The notes under the pieces were generated by a model. It ran no database searches and had not been told where the DNA came from. It saw only the letters and a program-made list of their open reading frames with translations. The position numbers were made by a program, and so were the translations under genes. Of a stretch of DNA of 64,000 nt, positions 48,120 through 59,140 are shown one piece after another (the first letter of the stretch is position 1; every line of letters starts with the position of its first letter). Source of the DNA: Candidula unifasciata (lineage: Eukaryota > Mollusca > Gastropoda > Stylommatophora > Geomitridae); contig CAJHNH020004979.1 in NCBI GenBank assembly GCA_905116865.2, positions 190,139-254,138 on the forward strand, given 5' to 3'.

Positions 48120-48535
48120 CGCCTCTTTTGGATTCACCCAGTTAATTCTTTCTAATGCTAAGCTATCACTTCAATACATGGACACTTTCTTCAAAAAACA
48201 AAAGGAAATAGTCGCGACAGAAATTAAATGTTGTTGTACTATACTAGGTGTAACAAGGAAAGATAGACTTAGGAACGATGATATCAGAATAATTGTCGGC
48301 ACAGAACCAATACTAAACGTTATCGGTAGACAACAAGTCAAATGGTTGGTCCATGAAACAAGATTGGCATAAGACAGGGTACCACAGAGAGCAATGTTAT
48401 ATAGATACAGGCGTGTCAGAGCCAGAGGTCGACCACGCAGAACATGGACCGCAGAGGTATCAGAGAAACTGAAAAGTACTTTAGACGAAGTGAACAGAAG
48501 GGTCTGTTCCATAGATCTTTTTCAGCCCTGACGCC
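48120..48535 (+). pseudogene. LINE RT C-terminal remnant
   Basis: The plus strand reads IKCCCTILGVTRKDRLRNDD, then TEPILNVIGRQQVKWLVHET, then ARGRPRRTWTAEVSEKLK and STLDEVNRRV. This order (LGVTRxDRxRN, QLxWxGH, GRPRxTW) is the CR1-like RT tail. One stop near 48372. Confidence 0.85.
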
Positions 48536-48644
48536 TCCAGGCATTCCAGGGGTGTAGAAAAGATGAAGAATGTTGATCAATTTCCTAAGTTGTTTTTCGC
48601 CCTCGAGTTTATTGATTATTTTCTTACTGTTTACCCGGGGGCTG

Positions 48645-48935
48645 CGTGGTCTCGAGGCATGGTGTCCGCCTCGGGTTCATGGAGGTTCTGAGTTCAATCC
48701 CCGGCATGGGCTGAGATTTTTTTTTTCACGTGGACTTTGACTTCTAGTAATTCCCCCTAGTCTCTGGGTAGTGAGATCGGACGCCCATGTGCATTGTTGC
48801 GCACGTAAAAAAAATCCTTTGGCAGTTTGAAATAGAAAATAGTAGCTTAACATTGTGCCCGGGCCTGTACACTGTCCTGAGCTTCTTCGGACTCAGACTT
48901 AAGTTAGAAGAAGAACGGAGCACTTATGGGTTACT
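48645..48935 (+). mobile_element. tRNA-headed SINE family F
   Basis: The head gctgcgtggtctcgaggcat and the B box gagttcaatccccggcatg are good tRNA mimics. A body of about 200 bp follows, with a T-run linker and aaaaaaaatcctttggcag. Only one copy is seen in this window. Confidence 0.7.
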
Positions 48936-49048
48936 ACCTGTTTGCTATGACCTCAAACCTCATTTATTGGTTATTCGCGGCGGGAAAAGTCAGCTAACAG
49001 TCGGTCTGCAGGCCACGAAAAGGAAACTAGAATATCTATTATGGGAAT

Positions 49049-49735
49049 GGCCACATACTGAGCACATTTAGTGTGCAGGCTATGAGCAGGACGTGACTAG
49101 AGTATGTCGTGAGGATGGCCATATACTGAGCACATTCAGTGTGCAGGCTATGAGCAACTAGAGCATGTCGTGAGGGTGGCCATATACTGAGCACATTTAG
49201 TGTGCAGGCTATGAGCAACTAGAGTATGTCGTGAGGATGGCCATATACTGAGCACATTTAGTGTGCAGGCTATGAGCAGGACGTGACTAGAGTATGTCGT
49301 GAGGATGGCCACATACTGAGCACATTTAGTGTGCAGGCTATGAGCAGGACGTGACTAGAGTATGTCGTGAGGGTGGCCATATACTGAGCACATTCAGTGT
49401 GCAGGCTATGAGCAACTAGAGTCTGTCGTGAGGATGGCCACATACTGAGCACATTTAGTGTGCAGGCTATGAGCAGGACGTGACTAGAGTATGACGTGAG
49501 GATGGCCATATACTGAGCACATTCAGTGTGCAGGCTATGAGCAGGACGTGACTAGAGTATGTCGTGAGGGTGGCCATATACTGAGCACATTCAGTGTGCA
49601 GGCTATGAGCAACTAGAGTATGTCGTGAGGATGACCATATACTGAGCACATTTAGTGTGCAGGCTATGAGCAGGACGTGACTAGAGTATGTCGTGAGGAT
49701 GGCCACATACTGAGCACATTTAGTGTGCTGGCCCA
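49049..49735. repeat. 68/61-bp minisatellite
   Basis: Ten units plus a partial one. Long units (68 bp) contain gagcaggacgtgactagag; short ones (61 bp) lack the seven bases ggacgtg. In order they are long, short, short, long, long, short, long, long, short, long, then a partial unit. C/T changes at two fixed sites (catac or tatac; ttta or ttca) mark subtypes. ORFs on the minus strand (SSHVLLIACTLNVLSMW) are not conserved in frame. Confidence 0.95.
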
Positions 49736-50040
49736 GTATAATTCCTTCGCTGTACCACATCACCACACCGCTCCCAACAATTCAAATATAAATATTTCTC
49801 TCAGCTAAAAGCCATTCAGTAGACATACGCTATAAATTGGCCGTGCATTGTAAACAAAAAAAGATTGTGCACTTTCTGGCGCGACACAATCATGGATGAT
49901 TATCGGCCATTTTGTGGCTTTACAACAGACGCGAAAAACAAGGAGATAAATGTCAACCACAGCGTGGCTGTTTCTGTTATCCACCTACGTTGCATGGTTA
50001 AGAGCTAAACATATTTACACAAATTTACAACAAATGAGTG
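49736..50040. other. unassigned DNA
   Basis: No gene or repeat recognised. Confidence 0.45.
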
Positions 50041-50059
50041 TGAAAATCTTCTTCTTCTT

Positions 50060-50345
50060 CTACTGCATTTCTAGACCCCAATGTAGCATAGGCCCTCAAC
50101 CAATATACGCCAAGTCGTTCTATCCTTTGCTATCGCATGCGGCTCTCCCCATGTCATCCCATTCTGTGTAACTTCATTTTCCCAGCTCCCTTCTTCGTGT
50201 GTTTTTTATCATCCCTTTATTCCTATGCCCATGTGGGTTTCAGTGCAAAGACATTATCGTTATAGTGTTCTCCGGTTTTCTCAAAGTGTGTCCTATCCAA
50301 CGCCAGCGTCTTTTTTCTTACCTCTTGGTCCACTGGAGCTTGCTT
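50060..50345 (-). pseudogene. LINE ORF2 C-terminal scrap
   Basis: The minus strand reads FEKTGEHYNDNVF, then KLHRMTWGEPHAIAKDRTTW and RILVEGLCYIG. The AKDRTTWRILVEGL block is the usual end of many LINE proteins. Confidence 0.55.
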
Positions 50346-50489
50346 AGTTCTCTCTACATTAGAGATTCAATCATTCAATTTAATTCCCTCTATTCTGCGC
50401 AGGTAATAGTTAATGCATGTCTGTCTGTAGTCAGTGTGACAGTGCCATATAGAAAATGTGCTAGACACGAACAATAGGCAAAGAAGTTA

Positions 50490-50775
50490 TTCTGAACTTC
50501 CCGTGTGGCTTCATTGTGGCGAAATCAAGAATAGACCCCGCGCCTCTCCAACAAGCATGTCGTGAGAGTCCACTAACTGGAGGCATCATTCACAGATTGA
50601 CTGCATCTGCTTGAGACTCAAGGAAGCAAGAGTCTGCAAACAAATAAGCCAGATGTATGAAACGGTAAATGCACGCAACACTTAGGTTCTGAAACAAGAC
50701 TAAAATCCGGAGGTGGATGACACCCAGAACTTTCCACCATAGTGCACATCCAGTGAACGCGAAGAAGTAGGATCT
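50490..50775 (+). repeat. dispersed family C, near-complete copy
   Basis: cccgtgtggcttcattgtgg at the start, aagcatgtcgtgagagtcca, a shortened middle, aaataagccagatgtatgaa, and the end ccagtgaacgcgaagaag. Confidence 0.78.
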
Positions 50776-50974
50776 ATTGAGCTGTGATATGAAGCTTAAC
50801 GAAGGTGACATAGGGAAAACAGAACAAGCAGGAACAATCGGATCTTTGGGCAGCAGTCTTTATCAACAACAACAAAACCAGTAAACCCTGTAGTCTCGAC
50901 CCCTTGCCATCTTCTTTAAGCTTGGTGGCCAGAGTTTGAAGAATTAATTTCCCAATACTAAATTGACTGGCGGG

Positions 50975-51225
50975 AGTTGTCATGGCGTTGGCGGTCAGAC
51001 GCCCGCCTGCGGATCGGAAGGTTCCCATCCTGACGCAGCCTGACGTTTTTTTTTTTTTTTTTTTAAATGAACGTGACTCCTAGGTCAATCCAGCCTTGAG
51101 TGGGTACCAGGTGCAGTCCTGGGAAGTAAAGGCTGCCGGCGTGATGCTGACCACATCACCCACCAAGTGTCCATTATCTATACAAATACGGGCTTAAAGG
51201 TGTGGAAAAGGGACTTTTACTGAAC
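50975..51225 (+). mobile_element. SINE family B, full-length copy
   Basis: The head is tcatggcgttggcggtcaga with gaaggttcccatcctgac, then a T-run, ctaggtcaatccagccttga, gtaaaggctgccggcgtgat, cacccaccaagtgtcc and the end ggaaaagggacttttac. Confidence 0.82.
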
Positions 51226-51239
51226 TTGACTGCCGTCGG

Positions 51240-51460
51240 GACTTTTTATCACTTTTGAAGAATAAGCAGACATACAGAAGGACAACTACTCGCTAAAGGA
51301 AATGTGGTTTTTGAGAAGAATGGAAACCAAGATTATCACGAAATTATAGACAACAACCGAAACAGTCCTTCTCGAGCAGATAAAAATAGTAAATTGATTA
51401 GAAAAATTAGATAATCAATGTTTTTCTAGACAACGTTGCCGATATAGACAATCTATTTCA
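51240..51460 (+). pseudogene. LINE RT scrap
   Basis: Carries EMWFLRRMETK, matching AEMWFLRRMQR at 45120. The rest is decayed and ends in a purine repeat. Confidence 0.4.
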
Positions 51461-51465
51461 AGCGA

Positions 51466-51576
51466 ACGGAAGAAGAAGAAGAAGGAAGAAGAAGAAGAAG
51501 AAGAAGAAGATGATGAAGAAGAAGAAGAAGAGAAGAAGAAGAAGAAGAAGAAGAAGAAGAAGAAGAAGAAGAAGAA
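51466..51576. repeat. (AAG)n microsatellite
   Basis: About 34 AAG units with GAT and AGG breaks. Confidence 0.93.
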
Positions 51577-51717
51577 ATTTTCTGACATGCGATGAAAAAA
51601 GGGACTCAGGAACTTAGAGACTACTGGCAGGTTTGATGTAAAGGTACAGGAAGGAACACCCACAAAAAGCTGGGCGAAGAGAATTAATCGGGAAACGAAT
51701 ATAAACATACACGATGA

Positions 51718-51719
<2 letters not shown>

Positions 51720-51790
<71 letters not shown>

Positions 51791-51823
51791 GAGGGAGAGA
51801 GAGAGAGAAGCGAGAGAGAAAGC

Positions 51824-51883
<60 letters not shown>

Positions 51884-51884
51884 G
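51720..51884. repeat. (AG)n microsatellite
   Basis: AG repeat, interrupted at 51783-51830 by AAGCGAGAG units. Confidence 0.95.
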
Positions 51885-52209
51885 CAGTGTCATCGTAACC
51901 TGATTCTTACTTTAAAACAAAAACGATGGCCAATTGAAGGTTACGAGCAGAAATGAACATAAAGATAACCATGCATCTAGAAGTGTAGAGGTCGTTGATA
52001 TTTACCTGTATATATGTATTACCAAGCGCCGGAAACCAGTGCTGTTCCCATCAAACATTAAATATTTGCCCGGGGATCACATTCCTGTAGGAAATAGCTT
52101 TGTGGAAAGTCGTGACTTTGTAATGTGACCCAAGAAACCGGCCTTCTTTGTCCCACACACCGGAGTCTTTTGTTTATATTTCAGTGATTCTCAAACGTTG
52201 AATGTTAAA

Positions 52210-53215
52210 CATTGAATTAAGAATCCGAGCACTCGGAAAAGCGCACCGTCCCCATCTTCAACAGCAAGTGAAGAGTTTCAATTCTGATGGCAGCCTCAAC
52301 TATCTGATTGTACATCCGTCTCGACTTTCCCTTGAGTTTTGAGCGTCGGCCAGATCCGCTCGTAACTCCTCGTAGCACCATTCTCCTCAGACTGTAATGA
52401 TCTGTTTGTTTCTCCGCACTAATCAACAAACGGCCATCACAACATCTAGCTTGCTTTACACCAGTTCACCACCAAGTGGTGCAGAACAGGCCAATCTATC
52501 TTTGCTGCTCGTTTCCCAACACTCCGGCATATCCTGGAGAAAATATCCCAAAGACGCGATCTACCTATGACCTCTAAAGCAATGCTTGCCACTCTGCACG
52601 CAGCATTCTCTGTGAGTTAGTTACAATTGCGGCATGTGTGTACAGCTGATTCTGAAGCCAGCGGAAGGAGGCAGAGACTGCCACTACCTCCGTTCCCAAA
52701 CTATACCTTGTGATATGATATGCCAGATGCTCTTGCATAAAGCGACCTCCATTCGCTTTCGCTATGAACCCCCATGCACTTCGTCGGCCTCTCAACACAG
52801 AGCCATCTGTATAGATAATAATCACATCACCTAGGCCCCCGTGTGGGTTCCAATTACCATGAATCTAATTGGGGAGCTTCCTTTTTGTTGACACTTCTGA
52901 TACTGCAGCAACACTAGCTGGCAGTTCCAGTCCGCCCCTACACTGAACACGAAGAAGAAACGTAGAAGAAGTTATTTCCTGATTACTTACAGCAACGTCT
53001 TTAAACGTAGAGCGTCGAGAGCTCATACTTCCCGCACAAGTCTGATTCATGCTCGGACACTTTGACCCAATCCTCTCCCAAATGTATCAAACCTGCACAC
53101 ATATCTGATTGTTTCTTTAGCTTGCATCTTGTATTGCCCAGCCTGCTAGAGAAAAGGCAGTGGATGTCTTCAAGGAGTCCAAACGCCTGGCGCCGCCCCA
53201 CCCGCTAACCAGACG
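52210..53215 (-). pseudogene. RNase H-type LINE, C-terminal third
   Basis: Longest copy of this family here, minus strand. From about 53200 it reads AFGLLEDIHCLFSSRLGN, MCAGLIHLGEDWVKVSEHES, then the RNase H domain: IIIYTDGSVLRGRRSAWGF (first Asp), LGTEVVAVSASF (Glu), and VTNSQRML where the third catalytic Asp is replaced by Asn. Then FGIFSPGYAGVLGNEQ, then YSLRRMVLRGVTSGSGRRSK and IETLHLLLKMGTVRFSECSD. RNase H acts on RNA-DNA hybrids during retroposition. Stops, shifts and the Asp-to-Asn change mean the copy is dead. The RT core is absent. Confidence 0.88.
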
Positions 53216-54100
53216 TACCACGTTTACGACAGTAAATTTCATAACCGTTTAATCAATAGCCACGTAGGTCCACCGTGAGCTTAGGTTGTTTTTTTTTTTT
53301 TTTTTCAAATCCGTGTTGTCACCTTCCAATCCGTTGTGTTTTCGGTCATGCACAACGGTCTTGCCCGTTGAAGGATTGTTATGTTTTTTTGTTTTTTTAA
53401 ATCAAGGGACAGACCTAATTGTGCCTCTTTCACCATATAGGTGCTAATACTCATAGGGCTAGACCAAGCTCTCAAGAGAGAACAGCTGATGTGCTACACT
53501 GTGCGAGAGATTGAACATATGGATACACCGTCCTAGATCTCGCTGAACCTTGTGTATTCCGGTGCACACACAAAGAAAACCCACAATGGGTCCATATTCG
53601 CATATAGTTCGTCCATGATGCTAAGGACGCTAAGACCTATGACGTATACGTGTCACAAAAACATCGAACGAATAATAATTTCACAGTATCTAACAAACAT
53701 GTCAACTTCCATGTGGCATTCAGCGATGGTGCATATTGCCATCATGTGTGTAAAATTAGTTTCATGGATTATGGTTGTATACAACAGATCAACATCACGG
53801 CACAAGGGTAGTAACCCATAAGTGCTCCGTTCAACTTTTCACTCAAGCCTGTGTCCCAAGGTTCTTAGCACAGCGGATGAATTCCGTAGCACCGGCTAGG
53901 ATCCTGAAACACTTTACCCGTGTGTCATAATGTTGATCCGTTGTTCAAATCTCGAACCTCAAAGCAGTTCTGAGAATCACTGAGTTATCTGAAGTATTAT
54001 GTGTGTTGTTCTCTATAGCCTGGCTACACAAGACTCGTATCTTATCTATATTGGAATGCCAGTAATGCAACAATAGTTTTAGACCCTTTTTTTTTTTTGA
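53216..54100. other. unassigned DNA
   Basis: T-runs at 53287-53304 and 54088-54099; no gene or repeat recognised. The complement of cagtgattctcagaac at 53967-53982 might pair with cagtgattctcaaacg at 52182 as ends of an old hAT element, but the flanks do not match. Confidence 0.4.
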
Positions 54101-54104
54101 GGTA

Positions 54105-54400
54105 TAATCATGTGCCCCCGAGTGGGTTTCGGGGCCCTATTGTGGTAAAAACAAGAATGGACCTACTGCCTGCACAAAAGCATGTCGTAAGAGTCGACAA
54201 ATTGGGAGCTTCCTTCGAAATCGGAGTACATCTGCCTGAGAGGCAAGGAACAAACAGTCTGCATGCAAATAACTCTGACTTGTGAAACGGATGTACACGC
54301 ATACCTCAGTTTCTGGAACAACACTAGAGTCCAGAATTGGGCGAACAACAAGAACTTTTTCGCCAAAGTTTACAGCCGGCGAACGCAAATAAGAAGAAGA
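54105..54400 (+). repeat. dispersed family C, full-length copy
   Basis: cccgagtgggtttcggggcc at the start, aagcatgtcgtaagagtcga, atctgcctgagaggcaagga, gtgaaacggatgtacacgca, gttctggaac-like text and the end ccggcgaacgcaaataagaa followed by a short AAG tail. Best complete copy of the family. Confidence 0.85.
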
Positions 54401-55255
54401 AGGTATAATCCACACTGTGTATTTGGTATGCATTTAGCGTATACCCCGATGGCTGATGAATCTGCGTTCCTCTGAAGTGTTAAAAACGATAAAACTGTAT
54501 AAGCTATTGATCGGGTATTGGATCAGACCGCTGGCTATGTCTAGCGTGGAAAAACGTGGAGGTCTCTGCTCGCCTAGTAGTTAAAATTCCATTAGCAAGT
54601 AAATAAGATTAGACGGAATACGCCAGCCCTAAGACAGTCCCAAATAAGAAAAGCTACCTATACAAATACACATTATGTGTGGCGTGTGATATGGCTTACA
54701 TACATCGGGACCCCTGCCGGTGCTGCGGACTTCGTGCTGACTGTTAAAAATGTCATGGTTTTACTGAAACACTTATGAAGATGCGCGATTAAGAGATGGC
54801 GTTGGATTTGAATAGTACATCGGGTTTGAAACGTATGATAACAGTTCAACGGGGAGCAACAGAGGCTGCATATAAAGGCACCCAACAAAGTTGAGAGCAT
54901 TGGGCGGACATGGGGTGAGTTTTATGTATTAGCAAAGGGTCAGGACAACTTTGCATTGGTTGTCTGGGGGCCTTAGGTCACCAGAATTTCTTGCCAACAT
55001 AAAACATGGTTTCGCCTCTAACGATACTTGTTTAATAATTGCCCATTCTCTCCCAGAAACTACCTTGTCCTCGAGAAAGCAGTTTGTACTAGATGATTCG
55101 CCATTGTCTCGACTACCGCACCTTGACCCGTATTGAACCAGTTTCTATCGCTTGGTCTTTGAGCCTACGTCGCCACCTTCAGCATCGTTTCTTTTTGCCG
55201 CAGAAGTGCCACTACTGCCAAGATGCCCATTCGTACCTTGATCATAATTATGCCA
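54401..55255. other. unassigned DNA, possibly decayed LINE sequence
   Basis: No clear exon or repeat. The right part may be the upstream portion of the LINE copy beginning at 55260. Confidence 0.4.
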
Positions 55256-55259
55256 CAGT

Positions 55260-55975
55260 GCTACTGAAGTGGAAGTCCAACAGTTGATTCACGATAATTC
55301 TCGTCCTGGTGATCTGATTATCTGCACAGATGATTATGTATTGAGAAAGAAGAGAAATGCCTGGGGTTTGATAGCGAAAGCCAACGGAAAATCTTTAGTG
55401 CAGGACAGCCTGGCATATGATACCACGAGATCTAGCATGAGAATAGAGGTAGAGGCGGCCACTGCAGCAAACCGGTCGCTAGAGACAAGATACATACACA
55501 TGTCGTAATTGTAACGGACTCTGAAAGCATGCTGAAAAAGGTGAGGACAGGATTGCTTCGAGCAGAGTAGCAAGCTTCACTTGCAAGGTTACGGTTAGTA
55601 AACATACTTTGGAGCTTTTCTCCAGGTCATGCCACACTGGTGGGGAATGAACGGACAGACAGACTAGCTGGATCTAGCTGGGTGGTGAATTGATGCATGA
55701 TAAAACAGATGTGGTCAGAGCCCTTTGGTAACAAGTAACGAAGTCAGAAGAGAAACTAGAATATTATGGGCTGGAGAGAATGATGCACTTGGATGTGACC
55801 AGAGGGCTCGGCTGGCACTCTACGCTCAGAGGAAAAGCAAGACGGACATACAACTAGACTACGATTGGCACCATTAGTATTGGAACTCTGCGTTGGCTGC
55901 TGAGAATATGGACGGAGCGCGTATGGGAATGTGCTGTGATGTCAATTCTTTACTCAACTCAACTCAGTTATGCCA
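55260..55975 (+). pseudogene. RNase H-type LINE C-terminus
   Basis: The plus strand reads PGDLIICTDDYVLRKKRNAW, with TDDY in place of TDGS, so the first Asp is kept. Then GLIAKANGKS, SSMRIEVEAATAANRSLE (Glu kept) and, in other frames, VIVTDSESMLKK (third Asp kept). After several frameshifts come the tail blocks GRLGWHSTLRGKARRTYN-like sequence and LRWLLRIWTERVWE. The extreme 3' end near 55975 matches that of 24610. Confidence 0.85.
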
Positions 55976-56029
55976 TCATTCGTGACAGTGGCAAGCCAGC
56001 TGGTCTTTTGGGTTGCAGTTATAGGACTT

Positions 56030-56290
56030 TGCAGACTTTCTGTTTTGGCTGGGAAAACAAATCGTCACGTTTAACCAGTATCCCCAAAGAATGAACTTTA
56101 GGTTATAATTGCGACTAGGTTATGTGCGCCATAAAAAATGGCTTAGTATTACACGCCACCAAGAGTCATGAAAAGGACTCCTGCAGAGTTATTGCGATCA
56201 AAGGAGTATGATCCAAAAACTGTCCCTACCGGCGACGAAGTTGTCTACCGGCGAGCCAGTGGGCGACCCTGTTGTCGATGGCTCTTTTCT
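56030..56290 (+). repeat. dispersed family E, best copy
   Basis: aaacaaatcgtcacgtttaa, ctttaggttataattgcgac, cgccaccaagagtcatgaaa, aaactgtccctaccggcgac and the end gggcgaccctgttgtcg. It lies 80 bp upstream of exon 2. Confidence 0.75.
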
Positions 56291-56366
56291 GTCCACACCT
56301 TTATCTGTAGACGGTCTTTCTTGAAACAATGTATCTAATATGACGTATGTTGGCTTCTTATTTCAG

Positions 56367-56507
56367 GCCGATATCTGCGACAATGGATATCACAGCATTT
56401 GAGTACCAAAGAAAGTTTCACAAGCCCCTGAACCTGGGCGAATGTTCACAGAGAGAGGTCACTGTTGATCTGGGGAATAACACTTTTCATACGGAGGAAC
56501 AGCGATG
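56367..56507 (+). CDS. exon 2 of secreted-protein gene
   Basis: The acceptor is cttcttatttcag|GCCG and the donor CGATG|gtaagt. The first G completes the Arg codon begun in exon 1. The frame then reads PISATMDITAFEYQRKFHKP, continuing LNLGECSQREVTVDL, then GNNTFHTEEQR, and ends with TG, which joins C of exon 3 to give Cys. It is open throughout in this frame only. It contains the first cysteine and the sequon NNT. The PISAT segment is the likely signal peptide cleavage region, so the mature protein would begin at about TMDITAFEYQ. The internal ATG at 56383 has a good context and could start a shorter product, but that would lack the signal peptide. Confidence 0.8.
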
Positions 56508-56699
56508 GTAAGTCGTGCCTGGCTAGTTACAATCCTGTCTAGGCTGTTGGCACCTTTCATTATTTCCAGACTATAGTGTTTCATTGTGCAGTAATAAGAC
56601 ATGGGAAGCCCCCCAGCCCATGGCGATGGCGAGTGAGACTAGCAAGAACCGCCCACGTTTAAGAAAAGTCTGCCACAATTGGAGCCAGGGACTTTCTGT

Positions 56700-56975
56700 G
56701 TGGATTCCGAGCTCCATTGTGGAAGAAGACAAGAATAGACACACTGCCTCCCCAACAAGTATGACGTTAGAGTTGACTAATTAGGGGTTTCCTTCGAAGC
56801 CGGAGTGCATCTTCCTGAGAGGTAGGGAACCAACAGTCTACAAATAAATAAGTCAGAACTGTAATACGGATGTGCACGCAACACCCAGGATCTAGAACAA
56901 GTCCAAAGTCCAGAGGTGAATGAACAACCATAACTTTCCTCCAGAGTTTACAGCCGGTAAACGCGATGAAGAGAA
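56700..56975 (+). repeat. dispersed family C copy in intron 2
   Basis: gtggattccgagctccattg near the start, aacaagtatgacgttagagt, gtgcatcttcctgagaggta, gtaatacggatgtgcacgca and the end ccggtaaacgcgatgaagag. Confidence 0.8.
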
Positions 56976-57138
56976 GATAACGTGCAAGAGATTTAAAGAC
57001 AGCTGTTGTCATCCCACATCTGAACGCGAAGAAGAAGAAAAAGCATTATATACTCTGCGGGTTGGACAGTATATCTTTGTTTGTTATTTAGTGCCACACC
57101 CTTCCCATAATGTCAACGTTCACCAACATATAATACAT

Positions 57139-57175
57139 CAGTTAGTTAGTTAGTTTAGTTAGTTAGTTAGTTAAG

Positions 57176-57245
<70 letters not shown>

Positions 57246-57337
57246 AGTTAGTTAGTTTAGTTAGTAGTTAGTTAGTTTAGTTAGTTAGTTAGTTAGTTAA
57301 GTAGTTAGTTATTTAGTTCAGTTAGTTAGTTAGTTAG

Positions 57338-57405
<68 letters not shown>

Positions 57406-57430
57406 AGTTTAGTTAGTTTAGTTTAGTTAG

Positions 57431-57486
<56 letters not shown>

Positions 57487-57741
57487 AGTAGTTAGTTAGG
57501 TAGTTAGTAAGTTAGTTAGTTTAGTATGTTAGTTAGTTAGTTAGTTTAGTTAGTTAGTTAAGTAGTTAGTAGTTAGTTAAGTAGTTAGTTAGTTAGTTCG
57601 TTAGTTAGTAGTTTTTAGTTAGTTAGTTAAGTTAGTTAGTTTAGTAGTTAAAGTTAGTTTAGTTAGTTAGTTAGTTAGTTAGGAGTTAGTTAGTAGTTAG
57701 TTAGTTAGTTAGTTTAGGTAGTTAGTTAGTTTCGTTAAAAG

Positions 57742-57791
<50 letters not shown>

Positions 57792-57793
57792 AG
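57139..57793. repeat. (TTAG)n array, LINE 3' tail
   Basis: TTAG repeat with many TTTAG, TAG and AAG irregularities. It is directly joined to the LINE tail at 57794-58085, whose 3' end faces it, so it is an expanded (AACT)n poly-tail on the minus strand. Confidence 0.93.
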
Positions 57794-58085
57794 TGGGTTA
57801 TCATCCCCATTGTTACTCCGGACATGTCTATAGGTGCTCAGATCCTCCCCTCAGTTTAAGCCCCAATGTCCGATGGCTAAAAGTACCAGTTCTATGTTGA
57901 TTAACAAGTCTTCTGGCGTGTCTGGTGTGCGTCTCGATTTTTGCTATGCCGATCTTAATTCCCAAGTCTGCCATTCTGGCGAGTGATGTTGATTCACTGC
58001 CCCTAAAGTCCATGATCCTTCCCTTTTCTCTGAGGGCATTAATAATATCAGCATGATCCATAGGCTGACCGTCGGTAGTAATACT
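57144..58085 (-). mobile_element. RNase H-type LINE 3' end with (AACT)n tail, copy 1
   Basis: The minus strand at 58085-57794 encodes ITTDGQPMDHADIINALREK, then ESTSLARMADLGIKIGIAKI, RLVNQHRTGTFSHRTLGLKL and GGSEHL. This lines up with the tails at 24610 and 52210 (DKAD, then GTI..TL..LL, then CPEC), so it is the C-terminus of a sister LINE. An 8-bp repeat catcagtt flanks it (57136-57143 and 58086-58093). It lies in intron 2, antisense to the gene. Confidence 0.85.
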
Positions 58086-58194
58086 CATCAGTTTGTATGA
58101 TGAAATATTGTTTGATGCCAGTACAGCAGTAAAACCATAGATGTCACATAAGAACACTTGTGATTAATTTCTCTTCTGATACTTTGCACTCTAG

Positions 58195-58357
58195 CACTTT
58201 GCAACAGAGAGGAGTAGTTACACATCTGCCACGTGAACTCAACGATTCCAGGAATGTACTGATCACCTCCGCACATGCGATTGTCAGCTATTTAGGTCTG
58301 TGTGGTGGAGAAGCTGCCTCCTTTCTGGGGATACTCAACTCTGGGGACTGTGTGGCT
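58195..58357 (+). CDS. exon 3 of secreted-protein gene
   Basis: A pyrimidine-rich tract, then ttgcactctag|CACT, opens the exon; the donor is GTGGCT|gtgagt. In phase with exon 2 it reads (C)TLQQRGVVTHLPRELND, then SRNVLITSAHAIVSYLGL, then CGGEAASFLGILNSGDCVA, and ends on a codon border. It contains three of the four cysteines (one split with exon 2) and the sequon NDS. Skipping this exon would put TG next to A of exon 4 and give TGA, so inclusion is needed for an open frame. The Gly/Ala-rich segment around LCGGEAASF is mildly hydrophobic but too short and polar for a clear membrane helix. Confidence 0.82.
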
Positions 58358-58395
58358 GTGAGTATATGACTGATCTGGGCAACTGTATCTTTTTC

Positions 58396-58416
58396 ATCAT
58401 CATCATCATCATCATT

Positions 58417-58456
<40 letters not shown>

Positions 58457-58635
58457 GCATCATCACCATCATTATCATCATCATCCTCCTCATCATCATC
58501 CTCATCCTCATCATCATCCTTCTCCTCCTCATTACCATCCTCATCCTCATCCGCATCATCATCCTCATCCTCATCATCCTCATCATCATCACCGTCTTCA
58601 TCACCATCACCATCCTCATCATCATCATCCTCATC

Positions 58636-58666
<31 letters not shown>

Positions 58667-58975
58667 CCATCCTCATCATCATCCTTATCATCCTCATCAT
58701 CATCATCAGCATCATTACCATCATCATCAGCATCATTACCATTATCATCATCATCAGCATCATTATCATCATCATCATCAGCATCATTATCATCATCATC
58801 ATCAGCATCATTATCATCATCATCATCAGCATCATTATCATCATCATCATCAGCATCATTATCATCATCATCATCAGCATCATCATCCTCATCAGCATCA
58901 TCATCCTCATCATCATCATCATCATCCTCATCATCATCATCATCATCATCAGCATCTCATCCTCATCATCATCAA
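58396..58975. repeat. (ATC)n array in intron 3
   Basis: About 190 ATC triplets with CTC, GCA and ACC variants, some in higher-order blocks (atcagcatcattatc from 58760 to 58890). It begins 38 bp after the exon 3 donor. The poly-I and poly-M ORFs are artefacts. Confidence 0.95.
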
Positions 58976-58999
58976 TTTTTGAGAAAACAAAACAGAAAT

Positions 59000-59140
59000 C
59001 GTCAGGTTCATCCAGCTCCTTCTGAAAAAAAAGAATTTTGGTTATAATTGTGACTGTGTCTCTTGTGCCAACAGTTGTTGTTGGCTTAAATTGGGTTTGT
59101 GTGCCATATTAAATAGCTCATTGTCCCTATCTGTTTCTTG
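59000..59140 (+). repeat. dispersed family E, partial copy
   Basis: aaatcgtcaggttcatccag, ttttggttataattgtgact and gtgccatattaaatagctca follow the family E order. The right half is absent. Confidence 0.6.

Noticed and set aside
49049..49735. CRISPR-like array
   Set aside because: Units are whole direct repeats without variable spacers, and the host is an animal. The 21-bp array at 42455 is rejected for the same reason.
49270..49766. Repeat protein on the minus strand of the 68/61-bp minisatellite
   Set aside because: The unit lengths 68 and 61 are not multiples of three, so the frame is not kept along the array.
52182..53982. 1.8-kb hAT element bounded by cagtgattctca-type ends
   Set aside because: The end sequences pair over about 12 bases, but the 8-bp flanks ttatattt and agttatct agree at only four positions, so the pairing may be chance.
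54097..54475. Overlapping ORFs as a gene
   Set aside because: They lie on a family C copy that recurs with stops elsewhere, so they are chance frames in a retroposon.
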